NCBI RefSeq assembly: GCF_015207005.2
Contig: NZ_JADEXS020000001.1
Span: 8,799,344 to 8,863,343, forward strand
DNA length: 64,000 bases
Direction of reading: 5' to 3'
DNA from: Desmonostoc muscorum LEGE 12446
GTDB taxonomy: Bacteria; Cyanobacteriota; Cyanobacteriia; Cyanobacteriales; Nostocaceae
Shown: piece after piece, positions 1 to 8,235 of the stretch
How the letters are laid out: the number at the start of each line of letters is the position of its first letter
How positions within the stretch are numbered: position 1 is the first letter of the stretch
The notes under the pieces: generated by a model
Database searches by the model: none
What the model saw: the letters and a program-made list of their open reading frames with translations, nothing else
What the model was told of the DNA's origin: nothing
Made by a program: the position numbers and the translations under genes

Positions 1-648
1 ACCTTCGTCTTTGGAATTATTACAGTGTTGTTTGTGTACACCACTGTTGTTAATATCATCGAAAGACCAGAGGGGATTAGGATTGCTGGATGTTTTATCG
101 GTGCGATCATTTTCACTTCCTTAATTTCTCGCGTTTGGCGTTCAACTGAACTGCGAGCTGAGAGAATCGAAATTGATGATAATGCCCGTGAATTCCTTGC
201 CGAAGAAAGCCAGGGCGCAATACGAATAATTGCTAATCGCTTGAATACAGGCGATGTCCTAGAGTATTTTCTCAAAGAGAAAGAGGTGCGTGAAGACAAT
301 CATATTCCAGCCGACGATCCAATTCTCTTTTTAGAAATTATGGTGTCAGATGCTTCGGAATTTGCGGATGTGATTAAAGTAAAAGGGGTGCAAGTTGGTG
401 ATTACCGCATCCTACGTGCCGAGAGTGCAGCAGTACCCAATGCGATCGCCGCTTTACTATTATATATCCGCGATCAAACAGGTAAGATTCCCCATGCTTA
501 TTTCGGCTGGGTCGAGGGAAACCCCATACAATACTTACTGCGTTTTATTTTATTTGGTGAAGGCGATATTGCTGTCCTCACCCGTGAAGTGCTGCGTCGC
601 GCTGAAAAAGATCCCGAAAGGCGTCCTGGTATCCACGTTGGGGGATGA
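1..648 (+). CDS. C-terminal part of an APC-type amino acid transporter (5' end outside window)
   Basis: The reading frame is open from the first base, so the gene starts upstream of the window. The visible 215 residues begin with hydrophobic stretches that look like the last membrane segments. A roughly 160-residue soluble tail follows, containing RAERIEIDD, REDNHIPADDPILFLE and YFGWVEGNPIQYLLRF and ending HVGG. I recognise this tail from cyanobacterial APC-superfamily permeases, where it is the cytoplasmic C-terminal domain; that is recollection of the family and was not tested. Substrate is unknown. The frame closes at TGA and is followed by simple ACTCCCTACTCCCT-type repeats. Confidence 0.65.
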   Translation, partial: TFVFGIITVLFVYTTVVNIIERPEGIRIAGCFIGAIIFTSLISRVWRSTELRAERIEIDDNAREFLAEESQGAIRIIANRLNTGDVLEYFLKEKEVREDNHIPADDPILFLEIMVSDASEFADVIKVKGVQVGDYRILRAESAAVPNAIAALLLYIRDQTGKIPHAYFGWVEGNPIQYLLRFILFGEGDIAVLTREVLRRAEKDPERRPGIHVGG

Positions 649-730
649 GGGAAGAGGCGTGCAAAACAATAGGGAATAGGCAAGAAGCAATTAATACTTT
701 TACTACTCCCTACTCCCTACTCCCTATTCC

Positions 731-1174
731 CTATTTGCTTAAAGCATCTTTGATGCCATCAACAGTGCGTTGAACAACATTTTTGGTATCGTCTACTGCT
801 TTCTGTGTACGAGATGCATCTTGGTCTGCTCTTTGTTGGATTCGAGCCGCATCTCTTTGTGCCTTGCGCCCAATAAAGCTACCATTATCTGTTGCTTCGT
901 CTACTTTATTGGCATTGGTTTTTGCTGTATCCTTTAGCTTATCTGCTGTATCTCGGATAAAATTCTTGGTTCGTCCAGCATCTTCACTTGCTTTGCTTTT
1001 AGCATCGTCGATATCTGCGGATGCAATTAAGTTTGTTGCAGGATTAGCCATTGCTGAGGTGTTCACCAAAAATGCACCATGCCAAATAAAAGCCATCGCT
1101 GACACACAAAACAATGTTGTAGCTATCCAACGTCCTACAGTGGAAAGCCCTTTTGTAAAATAATTGAGTTTCAT
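731..1174 (-). CDS. small exported or membrane-anchored helical protein, unknown function
   Basis: 147 residues from the ATG at 1174; a TTG nine bases upstream is possible but less likely. The N-terminus has a basic start and a hydrophobic stretch (about residues 15-40, VGRWIATTLFCVSAMAFIW) that is either a signal peptide or a single membrane anchor. The rest is very hydrophilic and rich in Asp, Lys, Ala, Arg and Gln (DDAKSKASEDAGR, QQRADQDASRTQKAVDD). It is probably one long amphipathic helix, like LEA or apolipoprotein-type proteins. Similar small proteins occur in Nostoc-type genomes without assigned function. It stands alone, so no operon context helps. Confidence 0.7.
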   Translation of the reverse strand: MKLNYFTKGLSTVGRWIATTLFCVSAMAFIWHGAFLVNTSAMANPATNLIASADIDDAKSKASEDAGRTKNFIRDTADKLKDTAKTNANKVDEATDNGSFIGRKAQRDAARIQQRADQDASRTQKAVDDTKNVVQRTVDGIKDALSK

Positions 1175-1365
1175 AGAATACAATGTCCGTTTGCTTTAGC
1201 ATTCTATATTTACTTCATTTGGCTCATCAGCCAAATCACTCCCCAGGTAGAGGTTTTCTCATCATAAGTTGTTAAAAAAATTCGCTCTTTTAATAGATTT
1301 AAATACTACTCAGTTCTGCCTATAGTTGAGAGGCGGAAATCTAAACCTAATATTATGGTCTGTTG

Positions 1366-1953
1366 TCACTGTAAATTACGTAATTGAATTTGATATATTT
1401 CTGGTGTGTTAATGTCTAATAATACAGAGGGATGATTAAACTCTACTTTGCAAATTACAGGATAAAATTCTTGGATAATTTGGCGTAAACCGAGAGTTTC
1501 TTCCCGAATATTTTGTAAGTGCGATCGCATTTGATGATTAAACAACAATGGATGCCCCATTTTCCCTTGATATGTGGGTGCAGTAATCAATGCTGAATTG
1601 TCTTGGTGTGTTAGAAGTAATGTTTGATAAATCTCTAATTTCCTGGGTTGATCAACTGCGGAAATTGCCAATACTTCAAAGTCTTGGGGAACATGTTGCA
1701 ATCCTGTCAGAAGAGAGGTTGTTTTCCCTGCATTACTCTGAGGATTAATTACAGTTAAACTCCCAGGAGGACAATCTTTTTGTTTCTGGCTATTGTGTAA
1801 ACCTAGCACTACCACAGGAGTAAAACCTAAACTTAACCACTGTTCTAGTTGATAAGTTAATAATGTTTTACCTGCACCCCAAGGAAGTGAAGTTTTACAA
1901 GTACCCATGCGAGTAGATGCACCGGCTGCGAGGACTATGGCAAAGTGTGTCAA
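1366..1953 (-). CDS. MobA/MocA-like nucleotidyltransferase (molybdenum cofactor cytidylyltransferase type)
   Basis: 195 residues with the NTP-transferase signature LAAGASTRMG at residues 8-17, followed by a Lys, and the metal-binding type motif SAVDQP near residue 90. MocA/MobA enzymes attach CMP or GMP to the molybdopterin cofactor. The linked xdhC gene favours the MocA type, which serves xanthine dehydrogenase-like enzymes. The only in-frame start is TTG at 1953-1951; a stop lies nine codons upstream. This TTG overlaps the TGA of the upstream PEP-CTERM gene, suggesting translational coupling. No molybdenum hydroxylase structural gene is visible in the window. Confidence 0.8.
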   Translation of the reverse strand: MTHFAIVLAAGASTRMGTCKTSLPWGAGKTLLTYQLEQWLSLGFTPVVVLGLHNSQKQKDCPPGSLTVINPQSNAGKTTSLLTGLQHVPQDFEVLAISAVDQPRKLEIYQTLLLTHQDNSALITAPTYQGKMGHPLLFNHQMRSHLQNIREETLGLRQIIQEFYPVICKVEFNHPSVLLDINTPEIYQIQLRNLQ

Positions 1954-2714
1954 TTTGCAAATTTTTGCTTATTAAATAACAACCCAATACCAAAAAGACT
2001 CAAAGCTAAAATAGTACCTGCTTCAGGGATAGAAGTACGGCTAATACTCAGAAAATTGATACCCAATGCCCGATTATTTTCAGAACTGCTAATAACTAAT
2101 TTAGAGATATTAGCAATTTCATTACTCACACCGATGAAAACAGCCGAGTTATCAATTACTGTCGAAGAAGTTCCTGGAATTGAGAAGCTACCTAAAAGGT
2201 TATCTTTGTCATCAAAAGCAGAAATAAAGGCTGTAAAGTTAAATGTGTCATCTACTCCAATTTGTGTGCCTGCACCCAGTACAGGTGTATCGAAGGTAAT
2301 AGTTATTGGCCCAGGATTACCTTGAGCGGGAAAACCACCGGGAATAAATCCAGTAAAGAGAATGGCATCTCCATCAGAAAAGTTAATTGGCAGATTAGGT
2401 GAAACTGGGAATACAAAAGGTGTAGTAAATCTGGGGTTATTAATAACTGGAATATCGATACCATATCCTAAACCATTTTCAGATTTAGAATCAAAAGAGT
2501 AAGGTAAAAAATTAGCAATCGTACCTGGTAATATTTCCGCAGATATTCCAAAGTCTAAACTAGACCAATCAATTTTGTCATTAGCGTTCAAATCGTCCCG
2601 CACTGTTACAAATGAGATTGCTTGAACAGGTAAAGAAGAAAATGCTAACAAAAGTGTTGTTCCGACAACAGCAGAAAAGTTTTGCACAGAACGTGTGAGC
2701 AATGGAAGATTCAT
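1950..2714 (-). CDS. PEP-CTERM-type exported protein
   Basis: 254 residues from the ATG at 2714. The frame is open further upstream, but that part is made of dispersed repeat (AAATCTCAAATCC-type), so the later ATG is preferred; it is directly followed by a good signal peptide (SAVVGTTLLLAFSSLPVQA). The C-terminus has the tripartite sorting signal: a PEA variant of the PEP motif, a hydrophobic segment (GTILALSLFGIGLLF) and a short basic tail NKQKFAN. The middle is a beta-rich extracellular-type domain of unknown function. PEP-CTERM proteins are sorted by exosortase to the surface. Its stop overlaps the start of the mocA-like gene. Confidence 0.8.
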   Translation of the reverse strand: MNLPLLTRSVQNFSAVVGTTLLLAFSSLPVQAISFVTVRDDLNANDKIDWSSLDFGISAEILPGTIANFLPYSFDSKSENGLGYGIDIPVINNPRFTTPFVFPVSPNLPINFSDGDAILFTGFIPGGFPAQGNPGPITITFDTPVLGAGTQIGVDDTFNFTAFISAFDDKDNLLGSFSIPGTSSTVIDNSAVFIGVSNEIANISKLVISSSENNRALGINFLSISRTSIPEAGTILALSLFGIGLLFNKQKFAN

Positions 2715-2840
2715 ACAGGTAATACCATTTTGGATTTGAGATTTTGGATTCTGAAAGAGTGACTGATAATCGCTTTTGGCACTACATTTGCTGCAATCAT
2801 TGTTCAAATTAGTGTAAATCATAACTTGATTTACAGTCTT

Positions 2841-2942
2841 AGGGACTTCCGAAAAATAAATTATCCCAAATTATTTTTACATTTGTAGGGGCGCACAGCT
2901 GTGCGCCCCTACGGTGGGATGTTTTTTTAATTGGAAGTCCCT
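2841..2942. repeat. MITE-like palindromic element, AGGGACTTCC family, copy 1
   Basis: A 102-bp element bounded by AGGGACTTCC and its inverse GGAAGTCCCT. The arms then run AAATAAATTA and TTTTTTAATT. The core holds a perfect palindrome at 2885-2912 (GTAGGGGCGCACAG and its inverse). It lacks any ORF and shares its ends with the elements at 44508 and 52229. It lies between the PEP-CTERM gene and the xdhC terminator. Confidence 0.75.
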
Positions 2943-2944
2943 TA

Positions 2945-2985
2945 TAAAAAAAGACCGCATATCAAGTAAGTTCTTGATATGCGGC
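2945..2985 (-). terminator. Rho-independent terminator of xdhC
   Basis: On the minus strand a 12-13-bp stem (CCGCATATCAAG at 2955-2966 against CTTGATATGCGG at 2973-2984) with a six-base loop is followed by a run of seven T. It lies about 35 bp after the xdhC stop. It would separate xdhC from the downstream PEP-CTERM/mocA pair. Confidence 0.8.
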
Positions 2986-3020
2986 TAAGACTAATATATT
3001 ACACTAAAAATGCTAACAAT

Positions 3021-3983
3021 TTATATTTTCTCGGATAAAGAAGTCCCGGTGCCACCACGGCGAACTTTAATTAATTCAGCGCAGATACTAACTGCAATTT
3101 CCTCTGGTGTTAAAGCACCAATATCTAAACCAATTGGTGCATATATCTGATGTAAAAATCCCTGATTACAACCTTCTGTTTGCAGTATTTTATATACAGT
3201 GCTAACTCGTTTATTGCTGCCAATCATCCCAATATATGGCAGTTGATAATTAGACAATAGCCGTAAAGCCGCTAAGTCTTGCAGATAACCTCTAGTAACT
3301 AAAGCAACATATAAGCTAGTATTTTTATCTAAAATTTCCTGAATTGAGGTGATGGGTTCTGCTAGCACCAGGGATGCGTCGGGAAATCTTTGTTTGGTGG
3401 CAAAATCGGGGCGATCGTCTTGTACAATAACCTGAAAACCTGCTATTTTGGCTATCTGCACTAGGGAAATTGCAATATGTCCTGCACCAATAATCAACAG
3501 TGTTGGCGGTGGTAGTAAAGGTTCAATTAATGCTGTGCTATGTAAAGATGCAATTACTTCTGTTTCTTGGAGTAAGTAAGGTTTTTCATCTGTATGAAAT
3601 GGCGTGATAATTGTTGCTGAGTGCCCAGATGTTAAAGTATCTATAATTTGATTGACTAAGTTTAAGCTTTCAAAGCCTGACCATAACTCTAATAATACTT
3701 GCATTGTACCACCACAAACGCCTTGAGTTTGTCGTTGAGGTACGCCAGATAAATCAATTTCTACAATTTGTTTTTTACCTGTTTTTAGTAATTGCAAAGC
3801 TTGCTGATAAACTTTTGCTTCCCCGGCACCACCACCAATTGTTCCTACTGTTTTCCCATCGGCGCTAATGAACATTTTCGCGCCGATTTCTCTGGGTGTG
3901 GAACCTTTGGTGTTGGTGACGGTGGCTAAAACTACGGCACTTTTTTTTAAGGTTTTTGCTAGTTGTTGGTAGAAGTCAAGCAT
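3021..3983 (-). CDS. xdhC: XdhC/CoxI family protein (molybdenum hydroxylase maturation)
   Basis: 320 residues with both typical halves. The N-terminal XdhC/CoxI domain has GSTPR at 27-31 and the conserved Cys in GVCGG (Cys90). The C-terminal half is a Rossmann domain with IIGAGHIA around residue 160. XdhC proteins bind molybdenum cofactor and insert its sulfurated form into xanthine dehydrogenase-type enzymes. Length is normal. The start is an ATG at 3983. The gene is separated from the downstream mocA-like gene by a terminator, a MITE and a PEP-CTERM gene, so these Mo-cofactor genes are neighbours but probably not one transcript. Confidence 0.88.
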   Translation of the reverse strand: MLDFYQQLAKTLKKSAVVLATVTNTKGSTPREIGAKMFISADGKTVGTIGGGAGEAKVYQQALQLLKTGKKQIVEIDLSGVPQRQTQGVCGGTMQVLLELWSGFESLNLVNQIIDTLTSGHSATIITPFHTDEKPYLLQETEVIASLHSTALIEPLLPPPTLLIIGAGHIAISLVQIAKIAGFQVIVQDDRPDFATKQRFPDASLVLAEPITSIQEILDKNTSLYVALVTRGYLQDLAALRLLSNYQLPYIGMIGSNKRVSTVYKILQTEGCNQGFLHQIYAPIGLDIGALTPEEIAVSICAELIKVRRGGTGTSLSEKI

Positions 3984-4664
3984 TTTTGATAACGAACCGC
4001 TCCAGGCGCAGAGAACGCAGAGGAAGAGAAGGTTGAGTTTTTGCCAAACTTTTTGGGGTATGATGGAGAGTTGGTTGAGTCTACAGCCTCTGGCGTGGAA
4101 AAAGTTATAAGATTAACGAACCACAAAGTACGCAAAGTACGCAAAGAGAAGATTAAGAAGAGAAAGTTTGATTCATCCAATGATAAAGATTTTAACTTGT
4201 GTTAACCAGATGTCAGGTTGATTTTTAATGTGGAGTAAATATTAGACTTCTTGCATAAATCAAAAAAAAGAACCCCACCCCGCCTTTGACTTACGTCAAA
4301 GTCTCCCCTCCCGAAGAGCGGGGAGGGGCTGGGGGTGGGGTGTTATATCATGTCCGGCTAATTAGTTATGATTCCCGAATCTATGCACAAACCCAAAAAC
4401 CCTTCCCCTCTGCTCCCCTGCCCCTCTGCCCCTCTGCTGCCTTAATGATAAGTCTTTAACCGGACATGATATTAGGGGACTTTTGCAAGAGACTTCATGA
4501 GTTGCACTCACAAGGAAAGAATGAAAATATCTCTTTCCCAGTCCCCAATCCCCAGTCCCCAGTCCCTATTTTTAAGGCTTGTCTATTGTTTTAAAAATTT
4601 TAACCACAGGGGTTGATCAAGAATAAAGTGATTAGGCGGACATAATATGACTAATGACCAATGT
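3984..4664. other. intergenic region, repeats only
   Basis: No convincing gene. It contains ACGCAAAGTACGCAAAG repeats near 4125, a GC-rich palindrome at about 4270-4341 (CCCCACCCCGCC mirrored by GGGGGTGGGG), a MITE-like element at 4344-4473 (listed separately) and CCCCAGTCCCCAATCC-type repeats near 4540-4565. Confidence 0.7.
4344..4473. repeat. MITE-like element with TATCATGTCCGG ends
   Basis: A 130-bp stretch with inverted termini of about 30 bp, some mismatches: TATATCATGTCCGG at the left and CCGGACATGATATTA at the right. Inside are CCCTGCCCCTCTGCC-type repeats and no ORF. A partial copy of the end (GGCGGACATAATATGA) is present near 4636. Confidence 0.6.
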
Positions 4665-5591
4665 CTAATGACTAGATCTAAAAGGTTGTCCTAATGATGC
4701 AGGTGTCTCCAGTTTAATGCGTGTATTATCCCGTGAGATGAACACTAAGACCAAGATAGTAGCCAAGTAAGGTAAACAAGACAAAATATAAGGAGAAATA
4801 TTAACTCCTAATCCTTGAAGAATTAATTGTATGGCACCAACGCCACCAAATAAGTATGCACCAAGCAGGATTCTTTCAGGTTTCCATGTGGCAAACACAA
4901 CTAATGCGATCGCAATCCATCCTCGTCCACCAGTCATATTTTCCGTCCATAGCGGCGTATATGCAAGGGAAAGATAACCCCCCGCTAACCCAGCCATCGC
5001 CCCACCAAACATTACCGCTAAATAACGAACTCTGCTAACAGGTAAACCCAAAGCATCAGCAGCATCAGGTGACTCGCCAATACTCCGCAACACTAAACCC
5101 GCCCGTGTACTCCGCAAAAACCACCACACCAGTGTCACTAAGACAACTGAGACATATACCAAAATATCTTGATTAAATAAAACTTTACCTAAAAGCGGAA
5201 TTGATTTTAAAATCGGGATGTCAATCGGTTGCAGCCCGGTAATTGTCTTACCTACATAACCTGTACCAATAAAAGCACTCAGTCCCGAACCAAAAATACT
5301 CAGGGCTAAACCTGTGGCCACTTGGTTCGCAGCTATAGTAATTGTTAATAAGGCATGAATAAAAGCGATCGCTATTCCCGATATCAGTGCTATTAGTAAT
5401 CCCAAGTAAATATTACCTGTAACTGAAGCAGCAATAAAACCAGCCACAGCCCCAACCAGCATCATTCCCTCAACACCCAGGTTTAACACCCCCGATTTTT
5501 CAGTCACTAATTCACCTAATGCTGCCAAAATTAGAGGTGTAGCTGCCCGTATGCTATCACTAATGATTAAGCTGATTGTTTGGATATTCAT
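4665..5591 (-). CDS. ABC transporter permease, nucleoside/simple-sugar (BmpA-associated) type
   Basis: 308 residues with about nine hydrophobic segments. The N-terminal signature LGELVTEKSGVLNLGVEGMM is typical of permeases of the RbsC/NupQ type that work with BmpA-like lipoprotein receptors for purine nucleosides. Later VLRSIGESPDAADALGLPV matches the cytoplasmic loop that contacts the ATPase. Such transporters normally have two different permeases, an ATPase and a BmpA protein in one operon. None of these is adjacent here; both flanks are repeats and unrelated genes. The gene may therefore be the tail of a scattered system. Start is ATG at 5591. Confidence 0.82.
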   Translation of the reverse strand: MNIQTISLIISDSIRAATPLILAALGELVTEKSGVLNLGVEGMMLVGAVAGFIAASVTGNIYLGLLIALISGIAIAFIHALLTITIAANQVATGLALSIFGSGLSAFIGTGYVGKTITGLQPIDIPILKSIPLLGKVLFNQDILVYVSVVLVTLVWWFLRSTRAGLVLRSIGESPDAADALGLPVSRVRYLAVMFGGAMAGLAGGYLSLAYTPLWTENMTGGRGWIAIALVVFATWKPERILLGAYLFGGVGAIQLILQGLGVNISPYILSCLPYLATILVLVFISRDNTRIKLETPASLGQPFRSSH

Positions 5592-5750
5592 ACAATTTTG
5601 GATTTTGGATTTTGGATTTTAGATTCACCAGAGGATTTTCAATCAGTTGTGGGTCTAAATCCTCCACTTCAAGCATTGCTGAATTCTGTTAGCGATTCTG
5701 AATTCTAACTTCTCTTTTAAATTAGGAATTTCCAATCCAAAATCTAAAAT
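5592..5750. repeat. short ATTTTGGATTTT-type simple repeats
   Basis: Both ends of this gap hold runs of TTTTGGATTTTGGATTTTAG or its inverse. This simple repeat recurs in the window near 2740, 24236, 34310, 38280 and 40080. No gene is seen. Confidence 0.6.
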
Positions 5751-6650
5751 CTAAAATCTAAAATTCGGTGATGCTGCTGTTACCAAATTTTTTTCTTGGG
5801 CTTCTATTTCCAGTAGTTCGGGTATTGTCACAAATCTATAACCCTGCGCCTTTAAACCGTCGATAATTTGCGGTAAAGCTTGGACAGTCCGAGAACGATT
5901 ACCGCCACCATCGTGCATTAGTACAATTGCCCCTGGTTTGGCATTTTTTAGCACATTTTTTACCATCCCTGGCACTTGAGGCGAACGACGTTGAGCGTCT
6001 CCGGACTCTTCTGACCACATCATAACAGCATACTTCTGACTTTTAGCGTAGTCGGCCAATCCATTATTCAAGAAGCCGCCAGGGGGACGAAAGAGAGTAG
6101 TTTTCACTCCTGTAGTCTTATAAATGATGTCTGCTGTACTATTTATTTCACTAGCCGCAGTAGCTACATCCATATGACGATACGAATGATGCCATGTATG
6201 GTTGCCAATTACCTCCCCATCAGCTGCAACTTGCTTGGCAACCTGGGGAAAATATTTCACCATTTGCCCAATCATAAAGAACGTAGCTTTGATATGATTT
6301 TTCTGTAAAATATCTAATATTTGTGCTGTATTTTTCGGGCTGGGACCATCATCAAAAGTGAGGGCGATGACTTTTTGATTTGCTTTGAGTTTTGCTTGAT
6401 AAATGACTGTTCCCTGAAATTTCTTTGGCACTTGATTCATTTGGTTTGTTGCTAGTAAAACAGCTTGTGCAGATGCAATCATTGCCTGATCTTGACTTGC
6501 TTTCCTCATCTCACTTTTTGGCTGTTGAATTCCTAATAAATGGTCAAGTTTGGTTGTGCCTAAAAGCAGACTGATACCTAAACTACTAGCACCAGCAGCC
6601 AATGTAATGATGACAAATTTTAAACTTACAGATAATTTCTGAGTGGACAC
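5751..6650 (-). CDS. polysaccharide deacetylase (NodB homology domain), membrane-anchored
   Basis: Carbohydrate esterase family 4 enzyme that removes acetyl groups from N-acetylglucosamine polymers such as peptidoglycan or exopolysaccharide. Numbering from GTG 6665: metal and catalytic Asp pair in TFDDGP (105-106), the HxxxH zinc motif (156 and 160), RPPGG at 193-197 and the catalytic His in LMHDGG (251). Residues 14-38 form one hydrophobic segment, a signal anchor. The frame has GTG at 6665 and GTG at 6650. AGGAGA lies six bases before the second, so 6650 is chosen. Nothing adjacent points to a particular substrate. Confidence 0.88.
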   Translation of the reverse strand: MSTQKLSVSLKFVIITLAAGASSLGISLLLGTTKLDHLLGIQQPKSEMRKASQDQAMIASAQAVLLATNQMNQVPKKFQGTVIYQAKLKANQKVIALTFDDGPSPKNTAQILDILQKNHIKATFFMIGQMVKYFPQVAKQVAADGEVIGNHTWHHSYRHMDVATAASEINSTADIIYKTTGVKTTLFRPPGGFLNNGLADYAKSQKYAVMMWSEESGDAQRRSPQVPGMVKNVLKNAKPGAIVLMHDGGGNRSRTVQALPQIIDGLKAQGYRFVTIPELLEIEAQEKNLVTAASPNFRF

Positions 6651-6665
6651 ATTAAATCTCCTCAC

Positions 6666-7043
6666 CTTTGTGATTTTTCATTTGTCATTTCTTAGTAATA
6701 ACTAAGAATACTCCCAGCATAGCTGATAGAACCAGTCTTTCAAGCTGCTTTTGCTCATTGCTGGCTTGTTGTACGATCGCATTGGCTGTAGGCGATCGCT
6801 AATTCTATGATTACACTGTAGCCGTAGACGCGTAGCAGTCAGGGGGTCGCAGTCTTGTATACGAGACGCTCCGCGTTGGTAAAAGCCTCTTGTAGAGAAG
6901 GCGGTTCCCGTCGTTAGGAGCGTCACCCCCGAACCCCTTCGCCCTTGGCGTTCCCAAAGGGTAGGGCTTGTCGTTAGACATCCCTGTGTATATTTGACTT
7001 CAAGTCTAGAGAAGTAGAAGTGTAAATTTTATCGCCAACTTAC
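6666..7043. other. intergenic region with dispersed repeats
   Basis: No convincing gene. From about 6775 to 6985 it is composed of cyanobacterial dispersed-repeat sequence, including GCGATCGC, GTAGACGCGTAGCAGTCA, ACGAGACGCTCCGCG and CTTGGCGTTCCC. Related text (GCGAGACGCTCCGCGAACG) recurs near 59755. The open frame crossing it is probably a chance product of the repeats. Confidence 0.6.
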
Positions 7044-7262
7044 TTAGATATTGCTCAAGCTGCCTTTACCGTTAGTTGCAGTTTGGGCGGGTTGAGTGGT
7101 AGGAACCGCCACAACTGAAGGAACTTGTGAAATAGATTTTTTATTCGTACTCCGCTTTCGACTAGAACCACCTGCCTTTAAATACTCCATGCTGTTTCTG
7201 CCGTAAACAGTTGCCACTGCACTAAGCATCCTCTCAGATAGTTCCGAGAGTTCTTTGTCCAT
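7044..7262 (-). CDS. small protein of unknown function, second gene of the IS-split unit
   Basis: 72 residues beginning MDKELSELSERMLSAVATVYGRNS, with a central basic stretch (SSRKRSTNKK) and a Gln/Thr/Pro-rich tail. The ATG at 7262 lies five bases after the stop of the gene interrupted by the insertion sequence, so the two were probably cotranscribed before the insertion. I do not recognise the family. Its tight spacing to a demonstrable gene remnant supports it being real. Confidence 0.55.
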   Translation of the reverse strand: MDKELSELSERMLSAVATVYGRNSMEYLKAGGSSRKRSTNKKSISQVPSVVAVPTTQPAQTATNGKGSLSNI

Positions 7263-7267
7263 ACGAA

Positions 7268-7372
7268 TTAGTAATTATCACTTGGCTTATTAAAAACTTC
7301 TAAAATCTGTCGGCAAATCTGTTTGAGCTTATCTCCGATTTCATCAGAAGGCGAAGATGCGCCGACAACACT
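7268..7372 (-). pseudogene. 3' part of the gene interrupted by the insertion sequence
   Basis: Reading on the minus strand from the 8-9-bp target duplication (AGTGTTGTC) gives SVVGASSPSDEIGDKLKQIC and then RQILEVFNKPSDNY followed by TAA. This joins in frame to the 5' part at 9212-9549, giving an intact 144-residue protein. The fragment now has no start of its own. Confidence 0.85.
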
Positions 7373-7386
7373 CCCTGGCTGTCTAA

Positions 7387-8235
7387 TTAGTATTTAAGAG
7401 CTTGAAACTCAAGCACAGTGAGAAGTCCCTGATGTTGATTGACCAAAGATTGTATTGTGCTAACTGGATTACGATGAAGGCGACGTTTTTGTTGGCGAGG
7501 AGCTTGTGCGATCGCTAATCTACGACGTTGAGTTTTATACTCAGCTATAGGTACTTCCCGAATTTGTTGAAGTAACTGTTTTTCGTTTTGAGCTACAAAT
7601 AGAACTTGATATTGGCCCAAATCACGTAATTCAACAGTTGATTTGCGTCCACTAATACGTCGCTGATGGCGACGCAAATGACTAAATAAAGACTCGATTT
7701 TCAGGTTATCTGGTGGCAAACCAGGGATATCATAGCAGTGTAATAAGTCAGTACTGTATTTATCCCATAAACGTTGTAACTTTTTTTTGAGAGCAAACTG
7801 TGCCGGATTTTGTTGATGGTCAGGTTGAAACATCTGTAATAACTCTTCCATCTCACGCCGAACTTGAAAGCTTGTTAAAGGGATTTGGGCAGTCTCTGTA
7901 ATATCGATTACATCATCTGAGGTACGGTCAGAATTATTAGGATAGCGCAAACAATTAGCAATTCGTCGCAACCATTGGTGCGCCTCTGACAAGTCAGACG
8001 CGACTGAACGATTATTACTTAAGGCAAGGTCCACCCATACTGATAACAGAGATAAATAATCTGTATCAATTTCCCGGTATGGTAAACTACGTAGTACTTC
8101 TCCAATAGCTAATAGTTGCTGGTAGCCCATTAAACCACCCCAACTAAACGGTTTGCGACTTGTGCGATTGACACAATCCCGAATCGCCGCACGAATTTGA
8201 GCTTCCACTGCCATTAATTCTGCGTCTCGTGACAA
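7387..8235 (-). CDS. transposase, downstream frame (C-terminal part)
   Basis: 282 residues in the -1 frame relative to the upstream transposase frame. The frame is open from 8262, overlapping the upstream frame by 49 bases. The listed start is a weak TTG at 8235, so this part is more likely made by frameshift than by independent initiation. It is rich in Arg, Gln and Leu (QRRRLAIAQAPRQQKRRLHR) and probably carries the last acidic catalytic residue and DNA-binding surface. It ends within 20 bases of the right inverted repeat. Confidence 0.65.
   Translation of the reverse strand: MSRDAELMAVEAQIRAAIRDCVNRTSRKPFSWGGLMGYQQLLAIGEVLRSLPYREIDTDYLSLLSVWVDLALSNNRSVASDLSEAHQWLRRIANCLRYPNNSDRTSDDVIDITETAQIPLTSFQVRREMEELLQMFQPDHQQNPAQFALKKKLQRLWDKYSTDLLHCYDIPGLPPDNLKIESLFSHLRRHQRRISGRKSTVELRDLGQYQVLFVAQNEKQLLQQIREVPIAEYKTQRRRLAIAQAPRQQKRRLHRNPVSTIQSLVNQHQGLLTVLEFQALKY

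Noticed and set aside
395..683. Overlapping ORFs on both strands within the transporter tail
   Set aside because: They lie over a well-supported coding frame in other frames and have no family-like features.
3959..4180. 73-aa ORF beyond the start of xdhC
   Set aside because: Most of it is ACGCAAAGTACGCAAAG-type repeat and it overlaps the xdhC start.
6702..6926. 74-aa minus-strand ORF
   Set aside because: It is made of dispersed cyanobacterial repeat sequence and shows no protein-like pattern.
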